NCBI GenBank assembly: GCA_036426205.1
Contig: CM071574.1
Coordinates: forward strand, 16,024,698-16,088,697
Direction of reading: 5' to 3'
DNA length: 64,000 nt
DNA from: Ascaphus truei
Lineage: Eukaryota; Chordata; Amphibia; Anura; Ascaphidae
In this document: one piece after another, positions 34,233 through 49,000 of the stretch
How positions within the stretch are numbered: position 1 is the first letter of the stretch
Layout of the letters: every line of letters starts with the position of its first letter
Notes under the pieces: model-generated
The model's input: only the letters and a program-made list of their open reading frames with translations
What the model was told of the DNA's origin: nothing
The model's database searches: none
Translations under genes and position numbers: made by a program

Positions 34233-36150
34233 TTCAGTAGTCAAAAAATCTACTCGCCACCTAGTACCACACGTGTGTGCTGCTTGGGCCAATAGGAGCT
34301 CGCCACGATGTTAAATCCACTCGCCCGGGGCGTGCAAATGTATAGGTTTGTCAAACGTTGTATATATTATAGCGCAGTTCTCAGACTTCAGTTAAATGGC
34401 TCACAATTTATTTATTTTTTGTTTTTTGTCAGCGTTTTTCAGGAAAAATGTCTATTTATTCAGAGGATTCCCACCTGTTGCCTTTACTAGAAACCTTGGA
34501 GGACCCCTCTACCTCACACGCAGAACAGACGGATGCGTATCTCTCCATTGCGAAGTAAAAAAAAATGCTGATGTATAATTTTATTACAAAATAAATGTTT
34601 TAATACCAGCTGACTTGTACTATTTTCAGCTTTGTGTATCCTGGTTTCTGCGTTGCTTACAGTTTTGTCCCCTGATAAAACCAGGCGTCAAAAAGGTGTG
34701 ATCCCTCCTTGTCGCACAAGAAACTAAATTGGAACCAAAGGGTCCCAGAGCTGAGAATACTGCAATTTATGTAATGCCATTTCCAACACACTGGTGAGCT
34801 TTACTACAAATGTGTATTTTCATCACATATATATCTAAGTACCAGCAGGACAGGCCTGCTACAGGATAAGCTTTATTATGCTTTGGCCAAAATATGTAAC
34901 TAAAACTTCAAGTATAACCAATTATATTGATTGTAGAATGACACTGACGGGCCACTGCCGAGGAGAACGTGTCCTGTGCGTACGGTACGCATTAATAAGT
35001 GACACGACACAAGAACATGGTGGTAAAGGTCACAGCAACAGTTATTAACCATCAATTGAAGCCATAACATCTTATTTCACACATGTTGAATAAACCATTC
35101 CTTCACCTCCAAAGTCCGACGGTAACTACTACTTTAACCAGCTCTCCCAGCCTAGAGCACCAGCCTTAAATAGATCATTATGTTTAATAATCCAAGAAAA
35201 CAAGCCAACAGTTGTGGTGACAACTAATATATATTTATTATTTTAAACCTATTTAATTTTAATATAAATTAATACTGTAGTGATAGTGTTCAGCACCTTT
35301 TTTATTAAGACGGTTAAAACCGTTGGACCCTAATGTCCTCTCTTTGTTTTTTTGTTTTTTTCTGTTTTTGGACCCCTACAGGTGGCTGTGCGCTGACCAA
35401 TGGCCACCCATGTGGACCAATAAATGTACTATCCTGAATCTCAGCCACCAATTGGCACTACAGCCAATCAGTGGCTGCCAAAGTGACCCTTAAGCCAGCA
35501 TCCGTGAGGACATGTTGCCCTTGGCTAATGGCCATTGGGCATTTAGGACAACTGTCCCATGAGGTTGGGTGTCTGACTGGTCCCACAAGTATGGTCTGTG
35601 GACCCCAGAGCTGATGGTAACATAGTTCAGCTCTGGTGGAGATCCCCTTAGTTCCAGTTATGTTAAAATAAAAAAACACAATATCCATTTTGGACAGGAT
35701 TGTCTGTCTAGGACCTTTAGCTGCCACTCGCCTCACTTCAAGGACATCTCGCCACCGGCCGCTTCACATTGGGTTGAAAACCTTATCACGGTTCCCTTAT
35801 TATAAAAAAACCCTCAGCCTAAAAACATATCTCCCTAACCCTAAAGTTAACCCCTAATGCTAATGCACTTACCGCAGCGGCGAGATGTCCAACTCCGAGG
35901 ATTATTGCTCGTAAAATTGTTCCTTTTTGTTTTATTTTTTGTTTTTTTTATTATTCAAATTCCTGCTATAAGATCAAAAATGTGCATTGCTTCTCATTAC
36001 AATGAGGAATGAAGCTTACAATTTCCCATAACTTCACAAAGAATATATCACAAATAAGCAGCACGTAAAACTGTAACATGACAATACAGAATGGGATGTC
36101 ACTACGTTGGCAGTTGTGCTGAATTTTCAGACTTGCAAAAATAAAAAATA
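32849..36150. other. RIF1 first intron region, repeats, no coding exon secured
   Basis: Holds two SINE tails (about 33100-33180 and 33340-33575), a (GT)n run at 34187-34228 and AT-rich sequence. A short inverted motif (ggacatctcg near 35742, cgagatgtcc near 35881) marks another repeat. The missing N-terminal RIF1 exon should lie between 32500 and 36940 but I could not identify it. Confidence 0.5.
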
Positions 36151-36344
36151 CTGTAACGCAGTGGTTTCCAACTTTTGTTTTTTGCTTGAGGAACCCCAGC
36201 CCTCTCTAATAGTGTGTCTGCGATTAGATGCATTGTAAATTCTTCTGCATTTGGTACAATTTGAAAATGATAGAGAACCCTTTAGGGATGCTCGGGGAAC
36301 CCAAAGGTTCCTAGGAACCCTGGTTGAAAAACACAGCTGTAGCG
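36151..36344. mobile_element. hAT-type MITE (CAGTGGTTT family)
   Basis: Element 36159-36336, ends CAGTGGTTTCCAAC and GGTTGAAAAACACAG. Flanks CTGTAACG and CTGTAGCG form an 8-bp duplication with one change. Same family as 43928-44428. Confidence 0.7.
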
Positions 36345-36429
36345 TATTTCTGTTTTATTTGAATTAGTTATGCATTTGCTGCCCTTAATCTATTTATGCA
36401 ATATACAGCAAGGCAGTGACGTGCTAAAG

Positions 36430-36590
36430 CAGGGGTGCTCAACTCCAGTCCTCAAGACCCTCTCCCCAAAACAGATCAGGTTATCCCAGCTTCAGCACAG
36501 GAAGGCTGAGCCTCTGATTGAGCCACCTGTGCTGAAAACTGAAAACTGACATGTTAAGGCTTGAGGACTGGAGTTGAGCACCACTGCATC
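36430..36590. mobile_element. hAT-type palindromic MITE
   Basis: Left CAGGGGTGCTCAACTCCAGT and right ACTGGAGTTGAGCACCACTG are near-perfect inverted ends. Confidence 0.8.
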
Positions 36591-36943
36591 ATACAGTACA
36601 TGGATCTGTTCTTAACATAAAATCGGCAAGTGTCTGTGTTCTTTATGCAGTAGTAGCTATGAGGCTCTGCCTGTCCTATGAAGGTCTTTAATGCGACACT
36701 ATTCTGGTGATGGTTCCTCTGGGGAACTAGAATGAATTTATTTTTCTTATGTACTGTACTGGTGGGGGTGGGGTATTTTTTTTTGTCCTTTGCATTTATT
36801 TATTTACAAGGCCAGTTTTTTGCCTTGGGATGTGCACTCACCACACAATGTATATGTAGTTCCATATGGCTCGATACATACATATCTATGCAGGTGAAGT
36901 ACCAGGCTTGGTTGAATGACTCTTCTTCCCTTTAAAATTTTAG

Positions 36944-37022
36944 CCGCCTGAGTGGGGAAGAAGGCAAGGATTTCACTGTACTGGTTGGAGGACAGTTCCC
37001 ACGTCTTGGTAAAGTATTTAAG
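36944..37022 (+). CDS. RIF1: RIF1 first recognised coding exon
   Basis: Enters on the third base of a codon (phase 2) after AATTTTAG. It encodes RLSGEEGKDF...PRLGKVFK, matching the human RMTGEEGKEV...PRLYKVLK block near residue 36. The donor is AAG|GTAACT in phase 0. The upstream exon with the start codon is not securely found. Confidence 0.93.
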
Positions 37023-40000
37023 GTAACTGCATAATATATACTGTGTATATGTATATCTATATATCTTATTTTCCTTCGATCTGTTAACTTGGGGGGCTCA
37101 GCTCCAATCCTCAAACCCCCTCAAACAGGTCAGGTTTTCAGGATATCCTTGCTCCAGCACAGGTGGCTCAATCAGTTGCTGCTTCAGCACAGGTGGCTTA
37201 GAGGCTCAGTCTTTAACTGAGCCTCTGATTGAACCACCTGAGTTGAAGGTGGTATAGCCTGAAAACCTGACCTGTTGGGGGGGGGGGGGGGGCAGGGGCT
37301 TGAGGATTGGTGTTGAGCACCCCATGGTTAACCAGTGGTATGGTAGCCGACATAAAGCATGTTCCTTCCCCTCCTGCCCATATAAATAAACGCATTGTAC
37401 TAGGGCTGTTGGCACTATGTACTGTACAGTATAACTTTTCCCTTCCCTCCTCTTTCCTTTTTGTATCCTTTAAACCCCAATAAAAATAGTTGATCCAATA
37501 ATCTGTGCCTCAGGCACCAAAAACATAGATTGTAAGCTCTTCGGGGCAGGGATTGTGCCTGCAAAATGTCTCTGTAAAGCGCTACGTACAATTAGCAGCG
37601 CTATACAAGAACATGCTATTATTATTATTATTATAATAATAATGAAATTGTAGTAACAAACATATTACTGCTCACATGTTTTTTTGTTTTGTTCTCTTGA
37701 TCCCTCAACTCAAAGGTGCGCAAACTTTCCCCCCTGCTTGCGCCCGCCTGGCTCCGGCATGAAATGAGGCCAAGTGCGGCCCGCCAGCAATTTAAATGCC
37801 CTGGGGGAGTACGCGGGCCCTCTAACTGCGGCGCAGCCCTGTATTAACTTCTCTAGTGCTCTAAAAACAGTCTGCAACATTTTACTATCTTAAAAGCAAA
37901 TACAGCAATGATAACAATGTTTCTTCTCCAATACTGATGCTATGTATCTGTCTCAGGCACACATTTCTAACGAGGATTCAGATCTCAGCAATGCTGCACT
38001 TCAGGCATTGGGATTTTGTCTTTTTAACAACAACATTGTATCTGGATTATCAGGTAATGACACGGTTGATAAGGACCCACACGAACATAACCTTTAAGTG
38101 GAATATTACTCTGTTGAAAGGCATTTTATTAAGGCCTTATAACAATATATATTTGGTTGGTGCTATGGCAGTGGAGACCAGGCCCTCGCCGCCTCTAACC
38201 TCCTCTTATGCTGCCGTAAAGTGTGTGTGTGTGTGTGTGTGTGTGTGTCCTTCTATCTTCTGACCACATTTCTTTCTGAGATGCATGAGGGCAGCATCAG
38301 TTGTCCTGTGACTTGCCACGGTTGCTCTCTGCTGAAGCCCGGGCAAAATGACCACTGTCGAAGCAGTGTTGCTATTCTGCCCCAGCACAATCTGACCACC
38401 AGTAAGGAGCTCCGTAATCTTCCTATTGGTTAGTTTGGGCAGTTACTGATGGTTGTGCCTTACACATTATGTTGCTTATTGATTTTAAACAAGTTATGAC
38501 CAAGCAAGTTAATTTGTGATATTGAAATGAGTAGCATACACACCACGGCATGCTGTCATGTGAGATGTATATAACACACATTAAGATTCTAAATCACCAT
38601 ATATATTTGAATATCTGGAAACTGTTTTCTTCTCATTACCTGTTCTACATTAAAGTAAATATTTAGCAAAGTAAACATTTTGAATTTTTCTTGTAACTTC
38701 TCACTAAACTAGTGCACAGATCACACCGTTAATGCTATGGTCTGTTACATGTATAATAGACTTAGTTTAGTGGGTTTTTTACTTTTCTTTTTCGTATTAA
38801 TATAACGTGTGTGTGATGGCTTTATTTATTTATTTTTTTCAGGCACGGAGATCGAAGAATTCCTCTCTGCATTAAACCGTATCGCTGTGAATGCCACAGA
38901 TAAAAATACTTGCACACGAGCACTTTGGGTTATTTCAAAACAAAGCTTCCCCCCTGAGGAAGTTGGGAAGGCGGTGAGTTTGTATTTGTAGTTTGCTCCC
39001 CTACTCCTGTTCACACTTTCTATGCCGGGAAGCTTTGCACATGTTGTCTCCAGTGTATTTTGCATAAATCTGGCAAAAGTGAGGATCAAATGTAAAGGCT
39101 TATCTATTTTTTTTTTTTTTTTTATCCCTTAGGTACCGTCTATACTTTCTACATTAGAAAGTATATTTAAAGATGTTCAATCCCATGTCCTTGAGCATGA
39201 AGCACTAAATGTTGTGATACGGTAAGGGGTCACTAGATAATCTTGTTAGGACGCTTACATTTTGTGTGTGTGTGTGTGTGTCTTTATCACATAAACGTTT
39301 TTTTTGATGGGCTTCGGAACGGGTGCCAATTTAAAACACCCATTCATACTTGTGTTTTCATTTCCGAGTGGAGCTGTAAAACCGTTGTGCTAGGATCACC
39401 TGTTGCTTTACTGTATTTATTTGCATTCTGTACCCATAGTCCCATGCATTTGTAGTGTTTGCAACAGGAGTGCAGGATATTGTCACCAAAGACAACATCT
39501 GAGACACTATTCATGAAATGTTTCTTTCCGATAGTCGCTTGTATGTCCGTGTGATGTAACAGATTAGTATGTTATTTCAGACTTTTGGAACAGACGCCTG
39601 CACAGATGGCGGATGAGGCTGTTCGATGGGCAAAGCTAATTATCCCACTGGTGGTTCATTCCTCACCCAAAGTCCGATTGAGGAGTGCGGCTGCCTTAGA
39701 AATGGGAATGCCATGGTTGCTTCAGAAACAGCCGGAAGTGTCGGCGTTTACTGAACAGCTGATGACTTCTGTAAGTGTGCTTTCCATGTCTTGTTTGTGC
39801 GAGAAAGCTGACTATCAAGCTATGCATTTTGTCTTTTGTTTAATTTCTAGGCTATTTTATACTTGTACAGGGGTGGCCAACTCTAATCCTCAAGGGCCAC
39901 CAACAGGTCGAGTTTTCAGGGTATCCCTCCTTCAATGCAAGTGCTGAAGCATGGATATCCTTAAAACCTGACCAGTTGTTGGCCGCCCCTGTGCTGGTGC

Positions 40001-43000
40001 ATAAATAGCATGGGATATAGAGAGGGAGGACAAATTTCTGAATTCGCTTAATTTAAAAATAAATATATATATTTGTCTTGCAGAAAATGATTGCCGAGCT
40101 ACAAAAACTGTTCTCCAGTAAAAACGAAACGTATGTTTTGAAACTGTGGCCCTTGTTTGTCAAGATACTTGGAAAGGTAAACTTTCTTAATGGTTGTTAA
40201 AATATTAATTAAATTGAAGTTTAATATGATATTATGGTATTGTAAACTTAATTGTGTTTTTTTTTTTTTTTTTTTTTTCCCAGACATTGCATCGCAGTGG
40301 GAGTTTTATCAACTCATTGCTGCAGCTCGAAGAGTTGGGGTTCAGAAGTGGCTCCCCAGCAGTAAAGAAAATAGCTTTCATTGCATGGAAGAGCCTCATT
40401 GATAACTTTTCTTTAAATCCAGGTAACTGATCAGTTCCCTGCCTTTGGGAATGCTTAACTAGATATTCCCGATTGCAGTGTTTTTTTTTTTTTTTTTTTG
40501 GCGTATATAAGGTAATAATTTGTTATGTGCTTACAAAGTACTTGCGGACTGATTCAATAAAGTAATTGGTGGCCGTTGAGGCTGCTATTGGCCGCAAACT
40601 CCCATACTGGGGGGTGGGGGGGGTGGAGGGATTTCAAACTATTGAATCAGCCCCATTAACGTTAAAGAATAACCAAATATGGAAAACAAATGGTCTAAAC
40701 CCAGCACTCCATGAACACACTACTCAGTGAGGGTATGAAGAAAGCAGAACATCAGTATAGTTTGTATGAGAGAATGAGTACATATAACAGAGATTGCCCC
40801 CTATTGGAGATGTCACACCTGCAGCACGGTAATCCCAGAATGTGCTAAAGAGTGAAATGGGCAAAAGTACGTAAATCGGCCAAAAACAATGTCACAAAAA
40901 TTAATAAGGTTACCCATCTCCTCCATATCTGATTTGGGACCCGAGGGGGTCCTTCATCCCGTGCACTACTCATGATTTGAAATATATAAATGTTATGTGA
41001 AGTGCTGTCTTTACTATTGTATATGTAAAGAATCACTTTTCACAAGGACCACATACGATATTGTAACCAATGTTGTCTACAATGAGCAGATCTTGTTTCT
41101 GAACTGACCGGAACGACCGCTAGTGACGTTAATGCATATGGATAGTTGGGGGGGGGGGGGGGGGAAGGAGGGGGGAAATAATAATTTTTTATTTTTTTTT
41201 ATTTTCCCCACCCCTATCCCTTCAGATATAATGTGCAGTACGAAGAGGCTGAAGTTGCTCATGCAGCCGTTAAGTTCTATCCATGTCAGAACGGAGGCCC
41301 TGGCACTGACAAAGATAGAAGTCTGGTGGTATCTGCTGGTGAGACTTGGATCTCAGCTCCCGGTCCACTTTGAACAGGTAGATGAATTCATCAGTACAGC
41401 ATTTGATGTTTTTTGTCCCTTGCATCCTATAGTACAAAGTCACATTTTTAGACCGTCTGTTTAATCCAGTTGTATGTGGGGCTCATTTACAAGCGGCAAG
41501 GTTTTTGGCTGCAGCAATATTCATGAATAATCCATTATTGTTTATTTTAAATCTTAACATACAGTAATATGAGGTATTTAATGTACGTCTGATTTACTAC
41601 CCTCCCTCCCGGTTCATTATGCATGACGGGCGTAACAGCAAAATGTAGTTATCTGGTAGGGTTTCATATTCTTATTTTGGTTTCCTCCCTCCAGCAGATG
41701 TGTATGATGGTTGTAAAGGTGAACTTGTGTATTTTCTTCTATAGGTTTGTTTGCCGCTAATTCAACGTGCTTTAAATGTAGAATCAACTCCATCAACTCC
41801 AGCACGGACGCCTAATCAAAGTTTAAATGCATCTACACCAATGCAGCGAACAGGTACCTGGGGAAACCAAAGCCACTGTTTAGGAACTCTGTGTCTTTTA
41901 TCTGCACAGCGTGATCAGTATAGTTTTTGCTAAAAAGTTTTTTTTTTTTGTTTGTTTTTTTTTCCCCCCTTTAACTTACCTATGATTGTGAGAAACTATT
42001 TACATTTGTGCTGTAATTATCAGTTATTACATTGATCTGGGTGTAGGGCAAATATAAATTTATTATTATTTTTTTATGTAAATTCCAAGCTTTCTTTGTG
42101 CTTTTAATTCAGATTTGTAACACTTGCGTCTGGTTATCTTGCATTTGGCACGGCAACATTTATCCCATATACTTGGTACGGTGATGTACAGCATATGTAG
42201 ATATCCTAACTCTGTTTTCTGGTTAATAGGATCTTTCCCCTTTGGCTCTCCAACAACTCCAAAGATCAACTTGAGTTCTAGCCTCTTGGCCTCAGCAGTT
42301 TACCCATCCATTCATCTTTTGGGAATTGAAATGATGCTTCATTTTTTCTTGGGCCCAGAAGTTACTACTTTTGCCAACCAGAACAAGCTTGTGCTTAGTT
42401 TAGGTATGTGGTTATTTCCTAATGTTACACAGAAATGTGATCTTTCCTCCTTGTAATCCAGTAGTTTGACTTGCTGCTGGGTTTCTAGGTTCACTTTGTT
42501 ACTTAAGTTACAATCCCCCCTGGAAAAAACATTTTATACAATAAATATAATTTTGCTCGCAAATTGTTATGGATAGTGCATTGTGTGTGCAATAATTACA
42601 ACATATTTTTGTTTTATAATGGCCTTTTTATACCATCGCTTGTAATTTCCTAGTTTAAAAAATATATATCTTTATATTTCACTTGGATCCCCATTAAATA
42701 AGAATATATGCAGGCTTTTGTAGGTTCCATATAGAAAATATTACATGTGAATGTTTTATCTGTGTAGGCAATTGAATGACAGCATGTTTCCCCCCTGCAG
42801 AGCCACTTCAGCATCCACTGGTCAGCAGTTCGTCATTCTTCTGCAAACATGCTGGTACTCTCCTGCACGCTATGCAAGACGGGTTTATTTCTGTAGGAAA
42901 AGATGCTTCTGGTAAGACCTTGTAATGTATCCATGTTTTTGTTAAGGAAGAGGGCAGTGTGTCACTCCGGAGGTTTGTTGGTCTTTGGATACTGCAGAAT

Positions 43001-46000
43001 TTTTTTCTTTTACTTGGTAGCCTCCGGGTATGTTCACTATTTAATCATTACCCATCTATGGCCTTTTAATGAGTGATTGTATAAATGTTTATCAAATGGT
43101 GCCACACCACATCCACCCCATATACCCGTGCATGGAACCGGTTACCAGAAAGCATGTGCATGTCGGGCCTCCTGGAAATGTTTAGCTTGCCTCAAGTGGC
43201 GCTGTTGTCTTTTCAGATGCGATTGTGAATGCTGTTTGGAGGGACATGATAGCTTTTGTGAAAGCGGCCATTGACACAGGTAGGCATAATGAAATATTTA
43301 TTGCAAGTAAAATATTTAATGTTCATGAATCTTGAATCTGTTAAGGAATTGTGTTATTTTTTTTTAAAGAGATTTTTTGCTCGTGTTATACAGCCACATT
43401 TAGACACATTTTTATTCTATATGGGGAATTGCTGTATTGATGTGGAGCTGTAATTGTGGTATCTGACTTATTGTAATAGCCAATAAGAAAGCCCTTCCTA
43501 ACCTTACACAGTATTTTGCTGCTTTAGTTGCCTTTCTAGAAAAGGCAGTATTCTCTATTAAAGGCAGGCCACTTGGCATTTAATTTATTATTTTTAAAAT
43601 GTATTCAGCCTTTGATTACCTTTATTGATAACTAATGACCTAAGCTGCAGTTCTTCTCTGGGGTGGGGGGTGTGAGTGCTGCTTTAAGTTTCTACTACAC
43701 AATATCAACTCCCCCCTCCCTTCTCGTTATTAGGGAACAAAAAAGAGCGACAAGGCTCAGAAGTGCTGACCCTTTTATTGCAGACTTTAAAAAACATAAT
43801 CTCTTCCGATGCACTTCCAGTACAAAAGTCAATGGTAAGTGTGTGGGTTTTTTTTTTGTTTTACAGACCCATGGCATTTTTCTGTGGTACATTGTCCATT
43901 ATCTAGTTTGGAAGACTTATTCTACACCAGTGGTTTTCAACCCTTTTTTGGTTAAGGAACTCCAGAATTAGATTGTGACATTTTTGGGAACCCTGACCAC
44001 ACACACATCGCCCCACACATACATGCCCCCCACACACACACATACACCCCCCCCCCCCCCCCCCCCCCCCCAAACACCCCCCCCCCCCTGAAACACATAC
44101 ACACTACACACACATACACACTGCCCCCACACACACACACATACACACTGCCCCCCGACACACACTGCCCCCCCCTGCACACATACACCCAGCGCGCTCT
44201 TACACGATCCTTCCTCGCTCCTGTCAGCCAGAAGTTGATAGACTAGCATGCAGAGGAAGAATAGCAGTGACCAGACGGCTGCTGAGCTCGGGGGAGCTGC
44301 CGGGTCACTGCTATGTGGGGTTCCACCGGGGCTGGTAGAGTTTTCCCAGCTCTTCCTTTCCTCTGCAAAAATCCCACCACACACCCCCCCCCCCCCAGTG
44401 GCTGCGGATCCCCGGTTGAAAATCGCTGTTCTACACGGATGAGCATTTTCTTGTTTGCTCACCACAAGAACAATGCATGCATATCTTTCTAGCATGGGTT
44501 TTCTTTCTTTTTAGAGCCTTCTTGAATGCACCATAAAGGGACTTCCACAAAAAGTGCTTGGATCTGCAGCATATCAGGTGGCAAATATGGATCTTCTTAA
44601 TGTAAGAAATAGAAATGTCTTAGGTTGTCGCCCAAACCACCATACCGGGCCATTCAAATCATGGGCCTATGTTAAATTGTAGCACTTTAAAGCTGCACCG
44701 CCCCCCTCCCTACTCATTGTGAATATATTTTTATAGGATCTAAGCAGCACTTTCCCCCATGAATTATCTGCCAATGTTTCTGGTCCCTTTTGGGAAATCA
44801 ATATGGCTGCTATCCAAACCTCACTTCCACAGGCCATTCGTAAGCTGCAATATCTGATCACGGACTGTGCGGCTTCCTATTGGACACTGCTGGTGGCCAT
44901 CTTTTTTTTATTTTTCTTTAATTCTACTGGCACATAAAAAGGTTTAATAGCTCCCGAAGCCTCCCTTGTTTCTGCGATTTTACAGTAAGTGTGCTGCTGC
45001 TCTGAGGGACCCCCCTGTTTAGATTATGGCTCTTGCCTGAATGTTAACAGCCATATTATGTATTTGTTTCCTATTTTGGGCTTGCATTTAACTGGCAATG
45101 ACTTTAAAGTATGTTTCTGCCATCCTTGTACTGTGAACTTTAATTTAATGGCCTTACCCTAATGACCACATTATTGAAACCCTTACAATGGTATTGACTT
45201 GCTTTTAAGATGTACATGTCAACTAGACCAGCTGCTCAGTTTTACATTCGTTTCTTTTCCACATGTGAATGTTGACACCTTGCATTCACACCCCTTTCTC
45301 CATCCAGGGAACTCCCGCCTTGTTTCTGATGCAACTTCTTTTTCATACTGGACTTTTGGAAAGTGGTGTTATGGAAGAAAGGTGGGTTTCTACTTTTTGG
45401 CTATTGGTAAAAGAAAACTTGTTCTAAGCTCTGCTCTTGGGCTATGTCCATAGTGCAGGAGACGCGTTACAGGGAGACCGCTGCTTCGCGCTACAAACAG
45501 GTTTGTATTTCCCGCGTGACGGCCGTGTCACATGATCGGTTCTCCCAATGAAGGCGAACCAGCTCCGTGATTACACGGCCATGCCTCCCTGCCGCCTCTG
45601 CCTGCAGGACAGGAAGTCTCTCCTGCTGCAGGCGAGTGTGCGCTGCGCAGAGGAGTGCGGAAGCTAGCGCGTTCCTCTAGGGACGCAGCCTTGGTGAAAC
45701 AAGCTTTAGCAATGTCGCTATATATTTGTAGCAGTATTTTAGCTTCTATTTAGCTAAATATCCTAGACATCTTGATGTCAGAAAACTAGTTTTACTTGAT
45801 TTAAATATCCTTATTTAAAACATTTTTTATATATAAATCTTTCAGATTCTTCATCAACTTTGAAACTCTTGTAAGTTACGTCCTTTCCGGTTCCACGTCT
45901 CCTTTGGCATTTAGCGAATCTGTTATTGGTGAACTAAACCTTTGTGCCAAGCTCCTGCAGAACAAGGAACATCTCTGGCGTTTGTGGAGCATCTTGATCA

Positions 46001-49000
46001 ATCCATTGACTGACCGCGTTAATCAGGTAAACCATTGTTTGGGATAATGTACCGTACCTAAAGCAATTTCAATTGGGTTTTTTTTTTTGGGGGGGGGGGT
46101 GGGGGGGGGGCACAATTTAGATTTTCCTGTAATGGAAAGGAGAACACTAGCAACTAAACAGTTGGTATCTCCGTCAATATGGAGTACAATTTTGGGCACC
46201 ACCCCTTAGAAAAGACATTCTGGAACTAGAGAGTGCAGAGAAGAGCCACCAAATTAATAAAGGGGATGGACAATCTATCTTATGAGGAGAGGCTAGCTAA
46301 ATTAGATTTATTTACATTAGAAAAGAGGCATCTAAGAGGGGATATGCTAACTATATACAAATATATTCGGGGACAGTACAAGGAGCTTTCAAATGAACTA
46401 TTCATCCCAAGGGAAGTACAAAGGACTCGGGGTCATCTCTTTTTAGGTTGGAGGAAAGGAGATTTCACCAGCAACAAAGGGAAGGGTTCTTTACAGTAAG
46501 GGCAGTTACAGTGTGGGATTCATTACCCATGGAGACTGTGATGGCAGATACAATAGATTTGTTGAAAAAAAGGTTAGACATCTTTTTAGAAAGGAAAGGT
46601 ATACAGGGATATACCAAATAAGTATACATGGGAAGGATGTTGGTCCAGGGATTAATCAGATTGCCAATTCTTGGAGTCAGGAAGGAATTAATTTTTCCCC
46701 TTATGAGATATCTTTGGATGATATGTCCCTGGGGTTTTTTTGTTTACCTTCCTCTGGATCAATAAGTATAGATATAGGATAAAGTATCTGTCTAAATTTA
46801 GCATAGGTTGAACTTGATGGACGTACGTCTCTTTTTCAACCTCATCTACTATGTAACTATCTCGTTAACCATGGTGTTTCTCTAGTTAAATAATGCTTTC
46901 ACTTACGGAAGATGCATTAACAAAACAAAAAAAAAAATCAATAGCTTTTTGAAATATAAGAACGTGATGGCATTTTCTTCCCGATTCAAACACTTTCTGT
47001 CCCTTTTATTTAGACTAATGAAGTAAATCAGGGCGATGCTCTGGAACATAACTTCAGCGCTTTGCATAGTGCTTTGATGCTGCCCGTAACGCATATCTTT
47101 CCCATCACCGATTTTCCACAGGTAAGTGATTACCTTTATGTTTAACAATGTCTGCAGCTGCCACTAGTTTATATGCCTTGTATCAGGGGCGGGCAACTCA
47201 AGTCCTCAAGGGCCACCTTGAAGACTTAGCCACCTGTGCTGAAGCAGCGATATCTGAGAACCTGACCTGTTGGTGGCCCTTGAGGACTGGAATTGCCCCA
47301 GCCCTGCCTTGTATCCAGGCTTCCTCTTTGGGGTATTTATGTGACCTTTTAAATCGGCAGTCCTTGAAGGAATTGCTTCCGGCCAGAGCCGGCTTGAAAT
47401 AAAGCGGGGCTCTGTGGCGGGGGTAGAGCGCGGGGCATCTTACCTGCTCCGGCATCTCCTCATCTCAGCGTCGTCCTGACAATGTGACGTCGGATAAGGC
47501 GATGCCGGACAGAAAGTAAGAGGCACTTAGCGGCCCCACGCTCCTCGTCAGCAATCAATTTAACTGTTGTGTGAAGGAGCGTGGGACTCGGTGCGATGGC
47601 ACGGCCATCGAGCCGGCACTGCTGATACGGTTCAGGTTGTGGTTTTTGGACCTAATAAACGATGACCCACGGGTGACCTTCCCATTTTATTGCATCGTAG
47701 TGGAGCTGGACAAGCCTGACACAATGCGAATGAAATCCGCCGCTGATACTTCATTGTAGGGCAGGCCGGATTCTTCAGAATCCGTCAACGGATTCAAATT
47801 AAATCCACAGAACGTCTTTACATTGATATTTAAATGCTCTTTCGCCCATAATTCAGTTTCACAGATTTTAAGTAATAGGGGGGAGAAACAATCTGCCTTT
47901 TTGAGTCTGATCTGCAGATGAAAGGAACTGGACAATCCGCGGCGGGTTTCGAATTCCGTCTCAAATGTCGCCCATCTCTAATCGGTAGTACAAATTGGCA
48001 CTGAGGGGGTTAAAGGTAGCAGAGTTGAACTTCATTTGCAATCCACTTCCATGCTCCTAGCACAGAGGGCAATCAATGACTGTCTATAGGGAAATACCTG
48101 CATCATTTATTTTTATTTATTTTAAATTATTTGTATTTTCTTCCTTGTTAAAGCCCACTATCAAGACTTTGTTACGGACCTGGTCAGAATTGTACAAAGC
48201 CTTTGCCCGCTGTGCTGCATTGGTCACAACAACCGATGAGAATGTGTGTTGTGAAGAACTGTGCTCCAAAATACTTAGCGATTTAGGAGATCTCCCATTG
48301 GTGAGTATCAAACCTAATAATTACAAGTGCGTTTCTGGCCCTTTTCAATGTGTTGGTTGCTTTTTGTGGGGGGGGTTTTTGGGTGTGGGATTTGGATGAT
48401 CCTTTATCTGAAATAATAATGGGTAATGTTACTTTAGCATGTGTGCTTAAAGTATTTGATTTCAACCAACATTATTTCAAGATTGAATGGAGTTTTGAGT
48501 ATCCAATTATAACAGCTGTTGTACACTAGCCTAGCATAAATCTGGATCTTGCATACATGTTGTTTTGTTCCTTGTGAATACTCTGACTAGTAAACCTTTC
48601 CCTCCCTCTTCTCAGGGTCTGTGTTTGCTGGATAGGATTGTTCAGGTTGTCGCAATAATAGTGGAAGGCGTCAACTTCTCCCCGTACAACACAAAATTTC
48701 AGCCAAAAACGAAAGGTATGGAAAATCGCATTTGTCTGCTATATTTAAAAGAATTAAGTCCTTTTTTGTTTATGGCAGGGGAGCGCAATCTTTTTCCCCT
48801 GCGCCCCCCTGCTGGCCTGCCCCCCCTCTTACCTTGATTCTGACAACGTGATGTCACATAACCCTGCGGTGTCATTTGGCGCCGCATTGCCATGGCGACG
48901 CATCACCAGGAGCGTCTGAATCTGGGTAAGTAGAAGCTTACAGAGGCCCTGCAGCTCCCCCAGGCATAAATTTAAATGTATTCGGGAAGCACGCAGGGCC

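Noticed and set aside
34308..34578. 60-codon frames tested as the missing RIF1 N-terminal exon
   Set aside because: No similarity to the expected N-terminus and wrong phase for the 36944 exon.
43952..44495. Open frames of 78 and 175 codons on the - strand, Val/Cys/Gly-rich
   Set aside because: They translate the CA/C-run centre of a hAT MITE.
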